From Kribbella solani (GTDB lineage: Bacteria; Actinomycetota; Actinomycetes; Propionibacteriales; Kribbellaceae): a DNA stretch of 64,000 nucleotides. The notes under the pieces are model-generated. The model did no database searches, was not told where the DNA came from, and saw only the letters and a list, made by a program, of their open reading frames with translations. Positions 31,147 through 39,143 of this stretch are shown one piece after another; the first letter of the stretch is position 1; every line of letters starts with the position of its first letter. The stretch lies in contig NZ_JACHNF010000001.1 in assembly GCF_014205295.1 (NCBI RefSeq), positions 5,022,001 through 5,086,000 of the forward strand. The letters run 5' to 3'. Both the position numbers and the translations under genes were made by a program.

Positions 31147-32549
31147 GGCTTGGTGTACTCGGCTGAGTCGAGTACCTGTTGGCGGGCCTGGTTGTCGCTG
31201 TCGCGGACCTGGACGCGGAGCAGGGTGGTGTTGTCGATTTGTTTGTACTGCTCTACAACACCAGGTCCGTCGCAGTTGTAGTTGAAGGTGACTACGCCTT
31301 CGGCTGCTGTCCTGGAACCTTGAGTGCAGCCGCTTGGAGGCGTAGCACTCTCAGGCAGGCTCGACGCGTTCACCAGCCCGACGTACACGCCCTCTGTGTT
31401 CGGGTCGGTCCGCCAGTCAGAGGTGCTCGTACTGACGACTAGGGACTGGCCGTTGTCGACTGCCTTCTGCCCCCAGGCCCGTGGCACCTCTACTGAGAGC
31501 CGCTGGTCCACCACCTTCACCGGGCGGGTCAGAACGTACTGGTAGCCGCCGTAGCCTCCACCAGCCGCCAGTAGTACTGCCGCGATGGTGGCGATCACTG
31601 CGGTACGCCGCCGCCTCGGACGCGCTGCGACCGTCAGCTGGTTCGAACTGGCCAGTGCGGTCGCCTGGTCGACCGGTCCGGTCGTCGCGGCCACCGGCAT
31701 CTCCGCGGCCGGCACCAGGCCAGGCGGGACTTTACCGGTGGTGTGCGCCTCGCGTAGCGCGTTGAGGAAGCTGTCCAGGTCCGGCCAGCGCTTGTCCCGG
31801 TCCGGCTCCAATGCGCGCCGCACAACCACGTCGATCGCATCCGGTACGTCCTCGCGCAGCGTGGTCATCGACGGCGGCGGCGCGTCGATCTGCATCACCG
31901 CACCGAGGCTGGCGACACCGTGCGGCGTCTGCCCGGTGAAGGCCGCGTACGCGACCGCTCCGAGCGAGTACAGGTCCGCCCGGTGGTCCAGCCGCTCTCC
32001 GCGCACCTGCTCCGGCGCTACGTACGCCGGTGTGCCGCCGGGCATCGTGATCCGGGACACCTCGGCCAGGGACTTGCCCAGACCCAGATCGGACAGCATC
32101 GCCCGGTCGCCGGCCGGATCGGTGCGGAACAGTACGTTGGCCGGCTTCACGTCCCGGTGCAGTACGCCGCGGGCGTGCAGGTGCTTCAGGCCGCGGCCGA
32201 CCTGGGTGATGATCCGGACCGCCTCGGCGAACTCCAACTGGCCGGCCTTGATCCGGTCCGCCAGCGTGCCCCCGTCGGCGTACGTGAGCACCATGAACGG
32301 GCGGCCGTCGTCCGCTTCGCCGATGTCGTGTACGCCCACCACGTACAGCGAGTCGACCTTGCGCAGGAACCGGCCCTCCGCCAGGAACCGGCGCCGGACG
32401 TCCTCGTCCTCGACCCAGTTCTCGGACAGGATCTTGACCGCCACCTCGGCGTCCAACTGCTCGTCCCGGGCCAGCCAGACGGTCGCGAAACCTCCGGCAC
32501 CCACCCGGCGGACCAGGGAGTACCGGCCGATCCGCGGTGGCTGGTCCAT
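31143..32549 (-). CDS. Membrane Ser/Thr protein kinase (PknB-like)
   Basis: A 468-residue Hanks-type kinase. The N lobe has GAGGFATVW (glycine loop) and VAVKIL (Lys). The C lobe has the catalytic loop HRDVKPANV, the metal motif as DLG instead of DFG (SDLGLGKS), and the activation segment PGGTPAYVAPEQ. One transmembrane helix (IATIAAVLLAAGGGYGGYQ, about 317-335) separates it from an extracellular domain of about 130 residues without PASTA repeats. The DLG variant is found in active bacterial kinases too. Its target is unknown. CATAAT lies six bases before the ATG. Confidence 0.93.
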   Translation of the reverse strand: MDQPPRIGRYSLVRRVGAGGFATVWLARDEQLDAEVAVKILSENWVEDEDVRRRFLAEGRFLRKVDSLYVVGVHDIGEADDGRPFMVLTYADGGTLADRIKAGQLEFAEAVRIITQVGRGLKHLHARGVLHRDVKPANVLFRTDPAGDRAMLSDLGLGKSLAEVSRITMPGGTPAYVAPEQVRGERLDHRADLYSLGAVAYAAFTGQTPHGVASLGAVMQIDAPPPSMTTLREDVPDAIDVVVRRALEPDRDKRWPDLDSFLNALREAHTTGKVPPGLVPAAEMPVAATTGPVDQATALASSNQLTVAARPRRRRTAVIATIAAVLLAAGGGYGGYQYVLTRPVKVVDQRLSVEVPRAWGQKAVDNGQSLVVSTSTSDWRTDPNTEGVYVGLVNASSLPESATPPSGCTQGSRTAAEGVVTFNYNCDGPGVVEQYKQIDNTTLLRVQVRDSDNQARQQVLDSAEYTKP

Positions 32550-32729
32550 GGCGCAATTATGCTCGATCCGTCCCGCGACCGGTTCGCTGGACCGAACAAA
32601 CCGGTGTTTCCGGACGTCACATCCCCCGAGAAGCGGGATGTGAGTCCCGCCCGGCCGTGGTCCGCCGCACGACCGAACCGAGCGCGGGCGACCTGTCCCG
32701 GCCGGACCGTGATCATTAGGAGATCGCCG

Positions 32730-33902
32730 ATGCCAGCGCAGACCGGCCGTCTGGTCGCCCTCGTCGCCGCCGTCGCCGTGGCCGCCATCACCGGCGGCGG
32801 CGCCCTCGCCTACCGGCAGGGCCCACAGACCGCGCAGGCGGACGCGGCCCCGCTCTCCGCCACCGCGTCCCAGTCGCCGTCACCTTCGGCCAGCGGCCGG
32901 ACCACGAGCACCCCGGCCACCTCGGCCAAGCCGACGCCGACCACCCCGCCGCCGTCGAAGCCGTCCGGCCCCGTCAAGACCGCCATCGACCTCAAGAAGC
33001 TGCCGACCGGCCGGGCGCCGCAGCTCACGTACCTGAGCGGCCGGACCATCCGCGGTGGTGTGGGCGAGGACATCAAGGTGCCGGGCACTAGTGACATCCA
33101 GGACGTGGCCCGACTGGGTAACTCGGCGCTGGCCGTGGTCAGCCAGGGTGCCGGAAACGAACTGCTGACCATCGACGACCAGGGCAATGTGACCCGCCGT
33201 ACGCCCGGGGTGACCCAGATCGTCACCACCGCCGACAGCGCCGCCGCGGCGTACGTCGGTACACAGCAGAAGTCCACCGGCGAGGAACTGCCCGGAGCGA
33301 TCGTGTACGCCGGGCGGGACCCGATGCAGAGCCCGCAACTGGTGAAAGTGCCAGGTATCTGGAACACGAAGCTGCTCAGCTACGTAGGCGGCAAGGTCTA
33401 CTTCGACGCATCCACAACGCAGAGCGGGCCGAGCAGCTTGTACGAGTGGACCCCCGGCGACGCGAAGGTCGCGCAGCTCAAGTCCATTCCGAACGCTATG
33501 GCAGTCTCCAGCGTCGGTACGGCCGGTTCACTGACCGCACTGGCCAACCAGAGCAGTTGCAGCAACCTCCTGGCCGTGCCGTCGGGCAAACGCCTCTGGC
33601 CTACCTGCGACTACCTCATTACCGGCTTCACTCCGGATGGCTCCACGGTGATCGCCGGACCGAAGTACCAGGACGGGTACGGCGACGGGATCACTGCGGC
33701 GCTGGACGCCAAGAACGGCGAGCTGCTGCACGAGTGGTCCGGTGTGTTCCGGCAGACGGTCCCGGAGGACGACCAGCACCTCCTGCTGCTCGCCGACACC
33801 GGTCAGGAGACTCCGGCCTCGATCGTCCGCTGCACCGTCAGCACCGGTGCCTGCGAGCTGGCCACGCCGCTGACCAAGGGCCCGCTGCTGATCGGGTCCT
33901 GA
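32730..33902 (+). CDS. Secreted/anchored protein with Ser/Thr/Pro linker and propeller-like domain
   Basis: A 390-residue protein. One N-terminal hydrophobic helix (LVALVAAVAVAAITGGGAL) is followed by a long Ser/Thr/Pro-rich linker (residues 45-85) and then strand-rich repeats (LGNSALAVVSQGAGNELLTI, GKVYFDASTTQSGPSSLYEW) as in WD40-like or TolB-like folds. Function unknown. The Ser/Thr/Pro region fits O-mannosylation, for which a polyprenol-phosphate mannose synthase exists in this window. ATG 32730 has TTAGGAGA upstream. It is divergent from the Ser/Thr kinase, whose outside domain might sense it (speculation). Confidence 0.7.
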   Translation: MPAQTGRLVALVAAVAVAAITGGGALAYRQGPQTAQADAAPLSATASQSPSPSASGRTTSTPATSAKPTPTTPPPSKPSGPVKTAIDLKKLPTGRAPQLTYLSGRTIRGGVGEDIKVPGTSDIQDVARLGNSALAVVSQGAGNELLTIDDQGNVTRRTPGVTQIVTTADSAAAAYVGTQQKSTGEELPGAIVYAGRDPMQSPQLVKVPGIWNTKLLSYVGGKVYFDASTTQSGPSSLYEWTPGDAKVAQLKSIPNAMAVSSVGTAGSLTALANQSSCSNLLAVPSGKRLWPTCDYLITGFTPDGSTVIAGPKYQDGYGDGITAALDAKNGELLHEWSGVFRQTVPEDDQHLLLLADTGQETPASIVRCTVSTGACELATPLTKGPLLIGS

Positions 33903-33957
33903 TCTGCTCTGGGCAGATGTGCCTTTGCAACAACGAGCTTCGCGGCAGACTGCCGGT

Positions 33958-34695
33958 ATGACGACTGTTGCCGTGCTGGCTGATGTACACGGGGTGCTGC
34001 CTGCGCTGGAGGCGGTTCTGGCCGAGAAGGACGTCGCATCGGCTGATGTGGTCGTACTGGCTGGAGACATCGCCAGTGGGCCGATGCCAGTGGAGACGTT
34101 GGACCTGTTGGTGTCGCTGGGCGACCGGGTGGTCTGGGTACGCGGGAACGCGGACCGGGAGCTCGTGGAGATGTCCCGGGGGACGTACACCGAGGAGCCG
34201 CCGGACGCCGTGTGCCCGTGGGCAGCCGAACAGGTACGACCAGACCAGGTCGCGCTACTGGCTCAACTGCCGACGACCGTGACCATCGGGGACATGCTCT
34301 TTTGCCACGCGACTCCACGGGACGACTTGGAGATGGTCCTGGTGGACAGTCCGATCTCCCGGTGGGCTCAGGTGTTCACTGGGCTGCCTGAGGCGATCCG
34401 CACAGTCGTGTGCGGACATACGCACATGCCGTTCGCCAGACAGGTCGACCGGCGGCTGGTAGTCAACGCGGGCAGTGTCGGCATGCCATACGGCGCTCCT
34501 GGTCCGTCGTGGGCGCTGCTGACCGACAACGGCGTCCAGCTACGGCGTACGCCGCTTGACGCTCGTAGCGCGGCGGACCGCATCGTCAACGAGTCGACGT
34601 ACCCGGGACGCGAGGAGTGGGTGGCCGAGTACCTGCTGCACACCTACTCCGACACGGAAGCCCTGGAGGCGTTCAGGCCGCGCGCGGAGAGCTGA
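33958..34695 (+). CDS. Metallophosphoesterase, YfcE/MJ0936-like
   Basis: A 245-residue calcineurin-like phosphoesterase. The metal motifs appear in order: LADVHGVLPALEAVL (DxH), VVLAGDIASGP (GDxx), VRGNADREL (GNxD/N), then FCHATPRDDLE and VVCGHTHMPF (GHTH), NAGSVGMPYG. Such enzymes hydrolyse phosphodiesters in the cytoplasm; the substrate is unclear. It is complete and starts at ATG 33958. It ends 17 bp before the LytS-like kinase gene and could be read with it. Confidence 0.92.
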   Translation: MTTVAVLADVHGVLPALEAVLAEKDVASADVVVLAGDIASGPMPVETLDLLVSLGDRVVWVRGNADRELVEMSRGTYTEEPPDAVCPWAAEQVRPDQVALLAQLPTTVTIGDMLFCHATPRDDLEMVLVDSPISRWAQVFTGLPEAIRTVVCGHTHMPFARQVDRRLVVNAGSVGMPYGAPGPSWALLTDNGVQLRRTPLDARSAADRIVNESTYPGREEWVAEYLLHTYSDTEALEAFRPRAES

Positions 34696-34712
34696 GCGGC
34701 TACCGTCAGGGG

Positions 34713-35843
34713 GTGTTCGCGCGGCGACGGAAGCATTTCGGCACTCCGGCTGACAAGGCGACGTATGCGACCCTGCATACCGCCTCGTTGGCCAGTCCGC
34801 ACCTGCGCGAAGGTCTGACCCCAGCAGCGGCCGGCAAAGCCAGCAAGCACCTCCGGGACCTCCTGGGTACGGCAGCTATCGCCATCTGCGACTCCACTGG
34901 CGTACTGGCCTGGGACGGAGTCGGCGGACCGTACGAGAGCAACCACCGCCGTGACGCCAAGGACCTCGCCGGGCCGACACTGCGCTCTGGGCGTACGGCA
35001 GTACTCGGCGCGCATGATGTGGCATGCGGTGATCCGCAGTGCCCGATCCGTACGGCAGTGGTTGCACCGATCGTCACAGAAGAGCGAGTCGTTGCGGTTC
35101 TGCTGGCGTACAGCAACAACACCTCGGCTGCACTGGTCCGCGCGACCGAGGAGGTGGCCCGGTGGGTGTCAGGTCAGGTGGAGTTGGCGGAGCTCAACAA
35201 GGAGCGCACTCGCGCCATGGAGGCCGAGCTGCGTGCTCTACGGGCGCAGATCAGTCCGCACTTCATCTACAACGCTCTGGCTGCCATCGCGTCGTTCGTC
35301 CGTACTGACCCGGAGCGGGCGCGTGAACTGCTGTTGGAGTTCGCTGACTTCTCCAGATACGCGCTGCGGCGTGGCGGCGAGTACACCACCTTGGCGGACG
35401 AGCTGCGCAACGTGGAGCGCTACCTGGTACTGGAGCAGGCGCGGTTCGGTGACAGGTTGAAGGTGTCGCTGCTGATCGCTCCGGAGGTACTGCCGGTGGT
35501 GATCCCCTTCCTGGTGGTGCAGCCGCTGGTGGAGAACGCCGTACGCCACGGCCTGGAAGGTACTACCGGCGTCGGAAACATCACCATCCGCGCCCGGGAC
35601 CGGATCAACGAGGCAGAGATCAGCGTGGAGGACGACGGCGCCGGCAGCGATCCGGAGGTGATCCGGGCCGCTCTGTCCGGTGAGTCGGGCAGCGACTCGG
35701 TCGGCCTCGGCAACGTCGACGCAAGGCTGCGTCAGGTGTACGGCGACGCGTACGGGCTGATCGTGGAGACCGCGGTGGACGCCGGTACGAAGGTGACGTT
35801 CCGCATCCCCAAATACTCCTCAGGGGTGCATGCGTCCCCTTAG
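34713..35843 (+). CDS. LytS/YehU-type sensor histidine kinase, cytosolic
   Basis: A 376-residue kinase without transmembrane helices. A GAF-like N-terminal sensor (residues 20-150, including the Cys pair DVACGDPQCPIR) is followed by the His_kinase domain with QISPHFIYNALAAIASFVRTD (phospho-His in SPHF) and the HATPase_c N box VVQPLVENAVRHGLEG. The five- to eight-helix membrane sensor of LytS is missing, so it must sense an internal signal. The GTG at 34713 has AGGGGG and a TACCGT box upstream. A LytTR response regulator follows after 10 bp, then symporter genes. Confidence 0.93.
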   Translation: MFARRRKHFGTPADKATYATLHTASLASPHLREGLTPAAAGKASKHLRDLLGTAAIAICDSTGVLAWDGVGGPYESNHRRDAKDLAGPTLRSGRTAVLGAHDVACGDPQCPIRTAVVAPIVTEERVVAVLLAYSNNTSAALVRATEEVARWVSGQVELAELNKERTRAMEAELRALRAQISPHFIYNALAAIASFVRTDPERARELLLEFADFSRYALRRGGEYTTLADELRNVERYLVLEQARFGDRLKVSLLIAPEVLPVVIPFLVVQPLVENAVRHGLEGTTGVGNITIRARDRINEAEISVEDDGAGSDPEVIRAALSGESGSDSVGLGNVDARLRQVYGDAYGLIVETAVDAGTKVTFRIPKYSSGVHASP

Positions 35844-35853
35844 TGTGTGAGCC

Positions 35854-36597
35854 ATGGCCGACACTCCCCTGCGCGCGCTGGTCGCCGACGACGAGGAGCC
35901 CGCCCTGGCCGAGCTGGTCTATCTGCTCAGCCAGGACCGCCGGATCGGCGAGATCCAAACCGCGTCGAACGGCCCGGACGCACTGAAGCTCCTGCAGGCC
36001 ACCGACCTGGACGTGGTGTTCTGCGACATCAAGATGCCTGGCCTGGACGGGATCGACCTGGCCCGGGTGCTCTCCAAGTTCGCCAGCCGTCCACAGATCG
36101 TGTTCGTCACGGCGTACGACGAGCACGCGGTGGCGGCGTTCGACCTGGAAGCCACCGACTACGTGATGAAGCCGGTCCGGCCGGAGCGGCTGGCGGAGGC
36201 AGTACGCCGCGTGGTCACGCAAGGCGCACCGACCGCGCTGCAGTCACCGGACGAGACGGAAGACGAGGTGATCCCGGTCGAGCTGGCTGGTGTCACCCGG
36301 TTCGTCCAGCGGTCCACGGTTCGGTATGTCGAGGCGCAGGGCGACTACGCCCGGCTGCACACCGGGCAGAACTCACATCTGGTCCGCATCCCGCTCAGTA
36401 CGCTGGAGGAGCGCTGGCGGGACGCGGGGTTCACCCGCATCCATCGCAGCACGCTGGTCGCTCTGCAGCACGTGGACGAGATGCGCGTCGACGGCGGCCG
36501 CTGCGCGGTCCGGGTCGGCGACGACTGGCTTCCGGTCAGCCGCCGGCACACCCGCGAACTGCGCGACCTCCTGGTCCGCTCAACCTCACTGCGATGA
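35854..36597 (+). CDS. LytTR-type response regulator
   Basis: A 247-residue regulator. The receiver has VADDEEPALAELVYLL and phospho-Asp in DVVFCDIKMPGLDG (near residue 55), with the Lys in DYVMKPVRPERL. The C-terminal LytTR domain shows VRYVEAQGDYARLH and FTRIHRSTLVALQHVDEMR, the 10-strand DNA-binding fold. It pairs with the kinase upstream. By analogy with LytSR/YpdAB-like systems it likely controls the adjacent transporter genes. Confidence 0.95.
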   Translation: MADTPLRALVADDEEPALAELVYLLSQDRRIGEIQTASNGPDALKLLQATDLDVVFCDIKMPGLDGIDLARVLSKFASRPQIVFVTAYDEHAVAAFDLEATDYVMKPVRPERLAEAVRRVVTQGAPTALQSPDETEDEVIPVELAGVTRFVQRSTVRYVEAQGDYARLHTGQNSHLVRIPLSTLEERWRDAGFTRIHRSTLVALQHVDEMRVDGGRCAVRVGDDWLPVSRRHTRELRDLLVRSTSLR

Positions 36598-36644
36598 GTA
36601 GTGCGTTGCTACGGGGCGGACGCTGCGATGACTAGGGCGTTGCG

Positions 36645-37025
36645 GTGAGTACGCCGGAAGGGCCGCGTCGGGTTCGGGTCACCAGTCCGCGGACCAGTGC
36701 GGCCCGGCGACCACCTGCTCCGACCGGTACGCGCGAGATTGACGAGCAGACCCGGCTCGGTGAGATCTACATGCACTCGCTGGTGCAGTCCCAGCTCCGA
36801 CTCACTCTCGCGGTGATCGCCGGCGTCCTGGTGATCCTCGGCAGCATCCCGCTGCTGTTCTGGCTGGTCCCACCGACACGAACGCTGTTGGTGCTGGGCC
36901 TCCCCCTGCCTTGGGTGATCCTCGGCATCCTGGTGTACCCAGTGGTGTACGTCGCAGCGCGCATCTACGTCCGGCAGGCGGAGCGGATCGAAACCGAGTT
37001 CACCGAGTTCGTAGGGCGGCAGTAG
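36645..37025 (+). CDS. Small two-helix membrane protein, symporter partner
   Basis: A 126-residue protein: a Pro/Arg-rich N-terminal segment (about 40 residues), then two helices (LTLAVIAGVLVILGSIPLLF, VILGILVYPVVYVAARIYV) and an acidic tail. It resembles DUF485-like partners of acetate symporters in position and topology, though the sequence match is weak. It ends two bases before the symporter start. GTG 36645 is the start. Confidence 0.75.
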   Translation: MSTPEGPRRVRVTSPRTSAARRPPAPTGTREIDEQTRLGEIYMHSLVQSQLRLTLAVIAGVLVILGSIPLLFWLVPPTRTLLVLGLPLPWVILGILVYPVVYVAARIYVRQAERIETEFTEFVGRQ

Positions 37026-37027
37026 CG

Positions 37028-38593
37028 GTGTCGCCGGCGATCAGCGTGGCTGCGATCGGTCTGGTGATCGCGGCGACCATCGGCATCGGTCTGTTCGGTC
37101 TGCGCATCTCACGCACCACCAGCGACTTCTACGTCGCCAGTCGAGCAGTCAGTCCACGCTGGAACGCGTCAGCGATCAGCGGCGAGTACCTGTCGGCAGC
37201 GTCGTTCCTCGGCGTGGCCGGTCTGGTGCTGCTGAACGGCGCGGACATGCTGTGGTTCTCGGTCGGGTACACAGTCGGCTATCTGATGCTGCTGGTCTTC
37301 GTAGCTGCTCCACTGCGCCGGTCCGGTGCTTACACCTTGCCTGACTTCGCTGAGACCAGGTTCGAGTCCGCTGCCGTACGCCGGATCTGCGCTGGACTCG
37401 TAGTCGGCATCGGAACGCTCTACCTGCTGCCACAGCTGCACGGAGCCGGGCTGGCCGTTCAGACCGTTACCGGTGCGCCACCACAGGTCGGTGCGGCGAT
37501 CGTGGCGGTCATTGTGGTGATCAACGTGGCCGCGGGCGGGATGCGGTCGATCACCTTCGTCCAGGCGTTCCAGTACTGGCTGAAGCTGACAGCGTTGGCG
37601 GCACCCATCTTCGTCATCCTGCTGGCATGGCATCACCCCACTGGCGTACTCGACTCACTGCACGGAGCGGCCGGCGAGTGGGCCGAGCCACTGTCCCGCG
37701 CGGGCGGCCGCGACCATCCGCTGTACGCGACGTACTCGTTGCTGCTGGCCCTCTGTTTCGGAACGATGGGACTCCCGCACGTACTGGTGCGCTTCTACAC
37801 GAACCCGGATGGCCGGGCAGCACGTCGTACGACCGTCGTGGTGCTCGCACTACTCGGGTTCTTCTACTTGTTCCCGCCCATGTACGCAGTACTCGGCCGG
37901 ACGTTCGCCCCGGACCTGGTGACCACCGGGGGCGACACTGTCGTACTGGAGCTACCCGGACGGGTTTTCCCTGGTACAGCAGGTGATTTGCTCGGTGCAC
38001 TGGTCGCGGCTGGAGCGTTTGCCGCGTTTCTGTCGACGTCGTCGGGGCTGACCGTCGCCATTGCCGGCGTGATCGACCAGGACCTGCTGCGCAGCCGGCT
38101 GCATCGCTGGACCGGCGGTGACTACGTCGCGGTGAGCAGCTTCCGGATCGCGGCGCTGATCGCGATGGTGGTTCCGTACGTCGCGTTCACGGTGACCGGT
38201 GCGTTGAGTCTTGCGGATACGGTCGGACTGGCGTTTGCCCTGGCCGCGTCGACGTTCTGCCCGTTGCTGGTACTCGGGATCTGGTGGCGGCGGATGTCCA
38301 CTACGGGCGCCGCGGCCGGTCTGGTCGTGGGTGGGATCGCTGCCAGTGCCGCAGCACTTGTCAACGTTGCCGGTGCTCCACAGGGCGGGTGGCCGCGGGC
38401 GCTGGTCGGGCAGCCCGCCGCGTGGACGATGCCACTCGCCTTCCTGACCGTGATCGTGGTCTCCAAGCTCACTCCGGACCGCATCCCAGCCGGCACCGCT
38501 CGCAGCATGGTGCGGCTGCACACCCCTGAGGCAGTAGACGTGGACCGCGGCCCGGCCGCGCTCACCAGCCGTCCGGCCCGCCAGGCCCATTAG
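37028..38593 (+). CDS. Sodium:solute symporter (SSS), ActP/MctC-like
   Basis: A 521-residue transporter with about 13 helices. SSS family marks: TSDFYVASRAVSPRWNASAI, SGEYLSAASFLGVAGL (Na-binding helix), and FGTMGLPHVLVRFYTNPDGR, which matches acetate/pyruvate symporters. It starts at GTG 37028, two bases after the previous stop. It is the first of two related symporters controlled, by location, by the LytS/LytTR system. Substrate is likely a monocarboxylate. The 3' end includes a 30-bp tandem duplication near the stop. Confidence 0.88.
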   Translation: MSPAISVAAIGLVIAATIGIGLFGLRISRTTSDFYVASRAVSPRWNASAISGEYLSAASFLGVAGLVLLNGADMLWFSVGYTVGYLMLLVFVAAPLRRSGAYTLPDFAETRFESAAVRRICAGLVVGIGTLYLLPQLHGAGLAVQTVTGAPPQVGAAIVAVIVVINVAAGGMRSITFVQAFQYWLKLTALAAPIFVILLAWHHPTGVLDSLHGAAGEWAEPLSRAGGRDHPLYATYSLLLALCFGTMGLPHVLVRFYTNPDGRAARRTTVVVLALLGFFYLFPPMYAVLGRTFAPDLVTTGGDTVVLELPGRVFPGTAGDLLGALVAAGAFAAFLSTSSGLTVAIAGVIDQDLLRSRLHRWTGGDYVAVSSFRIAALIAMVVPYVAFTVTGALSLADTVGLAFALAASTFCPLLVLGIWWRRMSTTGAAAGLVVGGIAASAAALVNVAGAPQGGWPRALVGQPAAWTMPLAFLTVIVVSKLTPDRIPAGTARSMVRLHTPEAVDVDRGPAALTSRPARQAH

Positions 38594-38640
38594 TCGCGCC
38601 GTCAGTCACACCAGGCCCAGTAGCCGTGCCGTTCGTCGTA
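38581..38640 (+). repeat. 30-bp tandem duplication at the symporter 3' end
   Basis: CCAGGCCCAKTAGYCGYGCC followed by GT recurs at 38581 and 38611 with several substitutions. The first copy contains the stop codon of the symporter, so the second copy lies outside the gene. Confidence 0.6.
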
Positions 38641-38801
38641 CGGTTCCTACCGCTCGTCGCACCGAAGTGATCCACCGAACGACTGGTCTGCCCGCTGAGC
38701 GCCTCGACGCGTGCTGGTGCTGTCGGCCCGCGGTGACCCGGGACACAGTACGACCCAGCACCCCGCCGCCCGGCTCGATCCCTTGTCTGGAGGTCACCCG
38801 T

Positions 38802-39143
38802 ATGAGTGACACAAGATCGGCAGGCGATCGGAACCTGACGACGTACCGGGATGTCCAGCTCTCGCCGGACTTCTCCGAGCTGCGTCGCCGGTTCCGGCGC
38901 TTCGTGTTCCCGATGACCGCGCTGTTCCTGGTCTGGTACTTCGTCTACGTCCTGCTCGCCGACTACGCGCACGGCTTCATGTCGCACAAGGTCGGCGGCA
39001 ACATCACCGTCGCCCTGCTGTTCGGGCTCGGCCAGTTCGTGTCGACGTTCGCGATCACACTGGCATACGTGCGCTGGGCCGACCGCCGGATCGACCTGGA
39101 TGCCAAGAAACTGCGCGAACAGATCGAGGGAGAAGAGCAGTGA
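38802..39143 (+). CDS. DUF485 domain membrane protein
   Basis: A 113-residue protein with two helices (FPMTALFLVWYFVYVLLADY and ITVALLFGLGQFVSTFAITL), flanked by RRRFRRFVFP and YVRWADRRIDLDAKKLREQIE. This is the DUF485 family that is encoded upstream of actP-type acetate symporters. GGAGG lies before ATG 38802. Its stop overlaps the symporter start (GTGA). The exact role is unknown; it is thought to help the symporter. Confidence 0.93.
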   Translation: MSDTRSAGDRNLTTYRDVQLSPDFSELRRRFRRFVFPMTALFLVWYFVYVLLADYAHGFMSHKVGGNITVALLFGLGQFVSTFAITLAYVRWADRRIDLDAKKLREQIEGEEQ

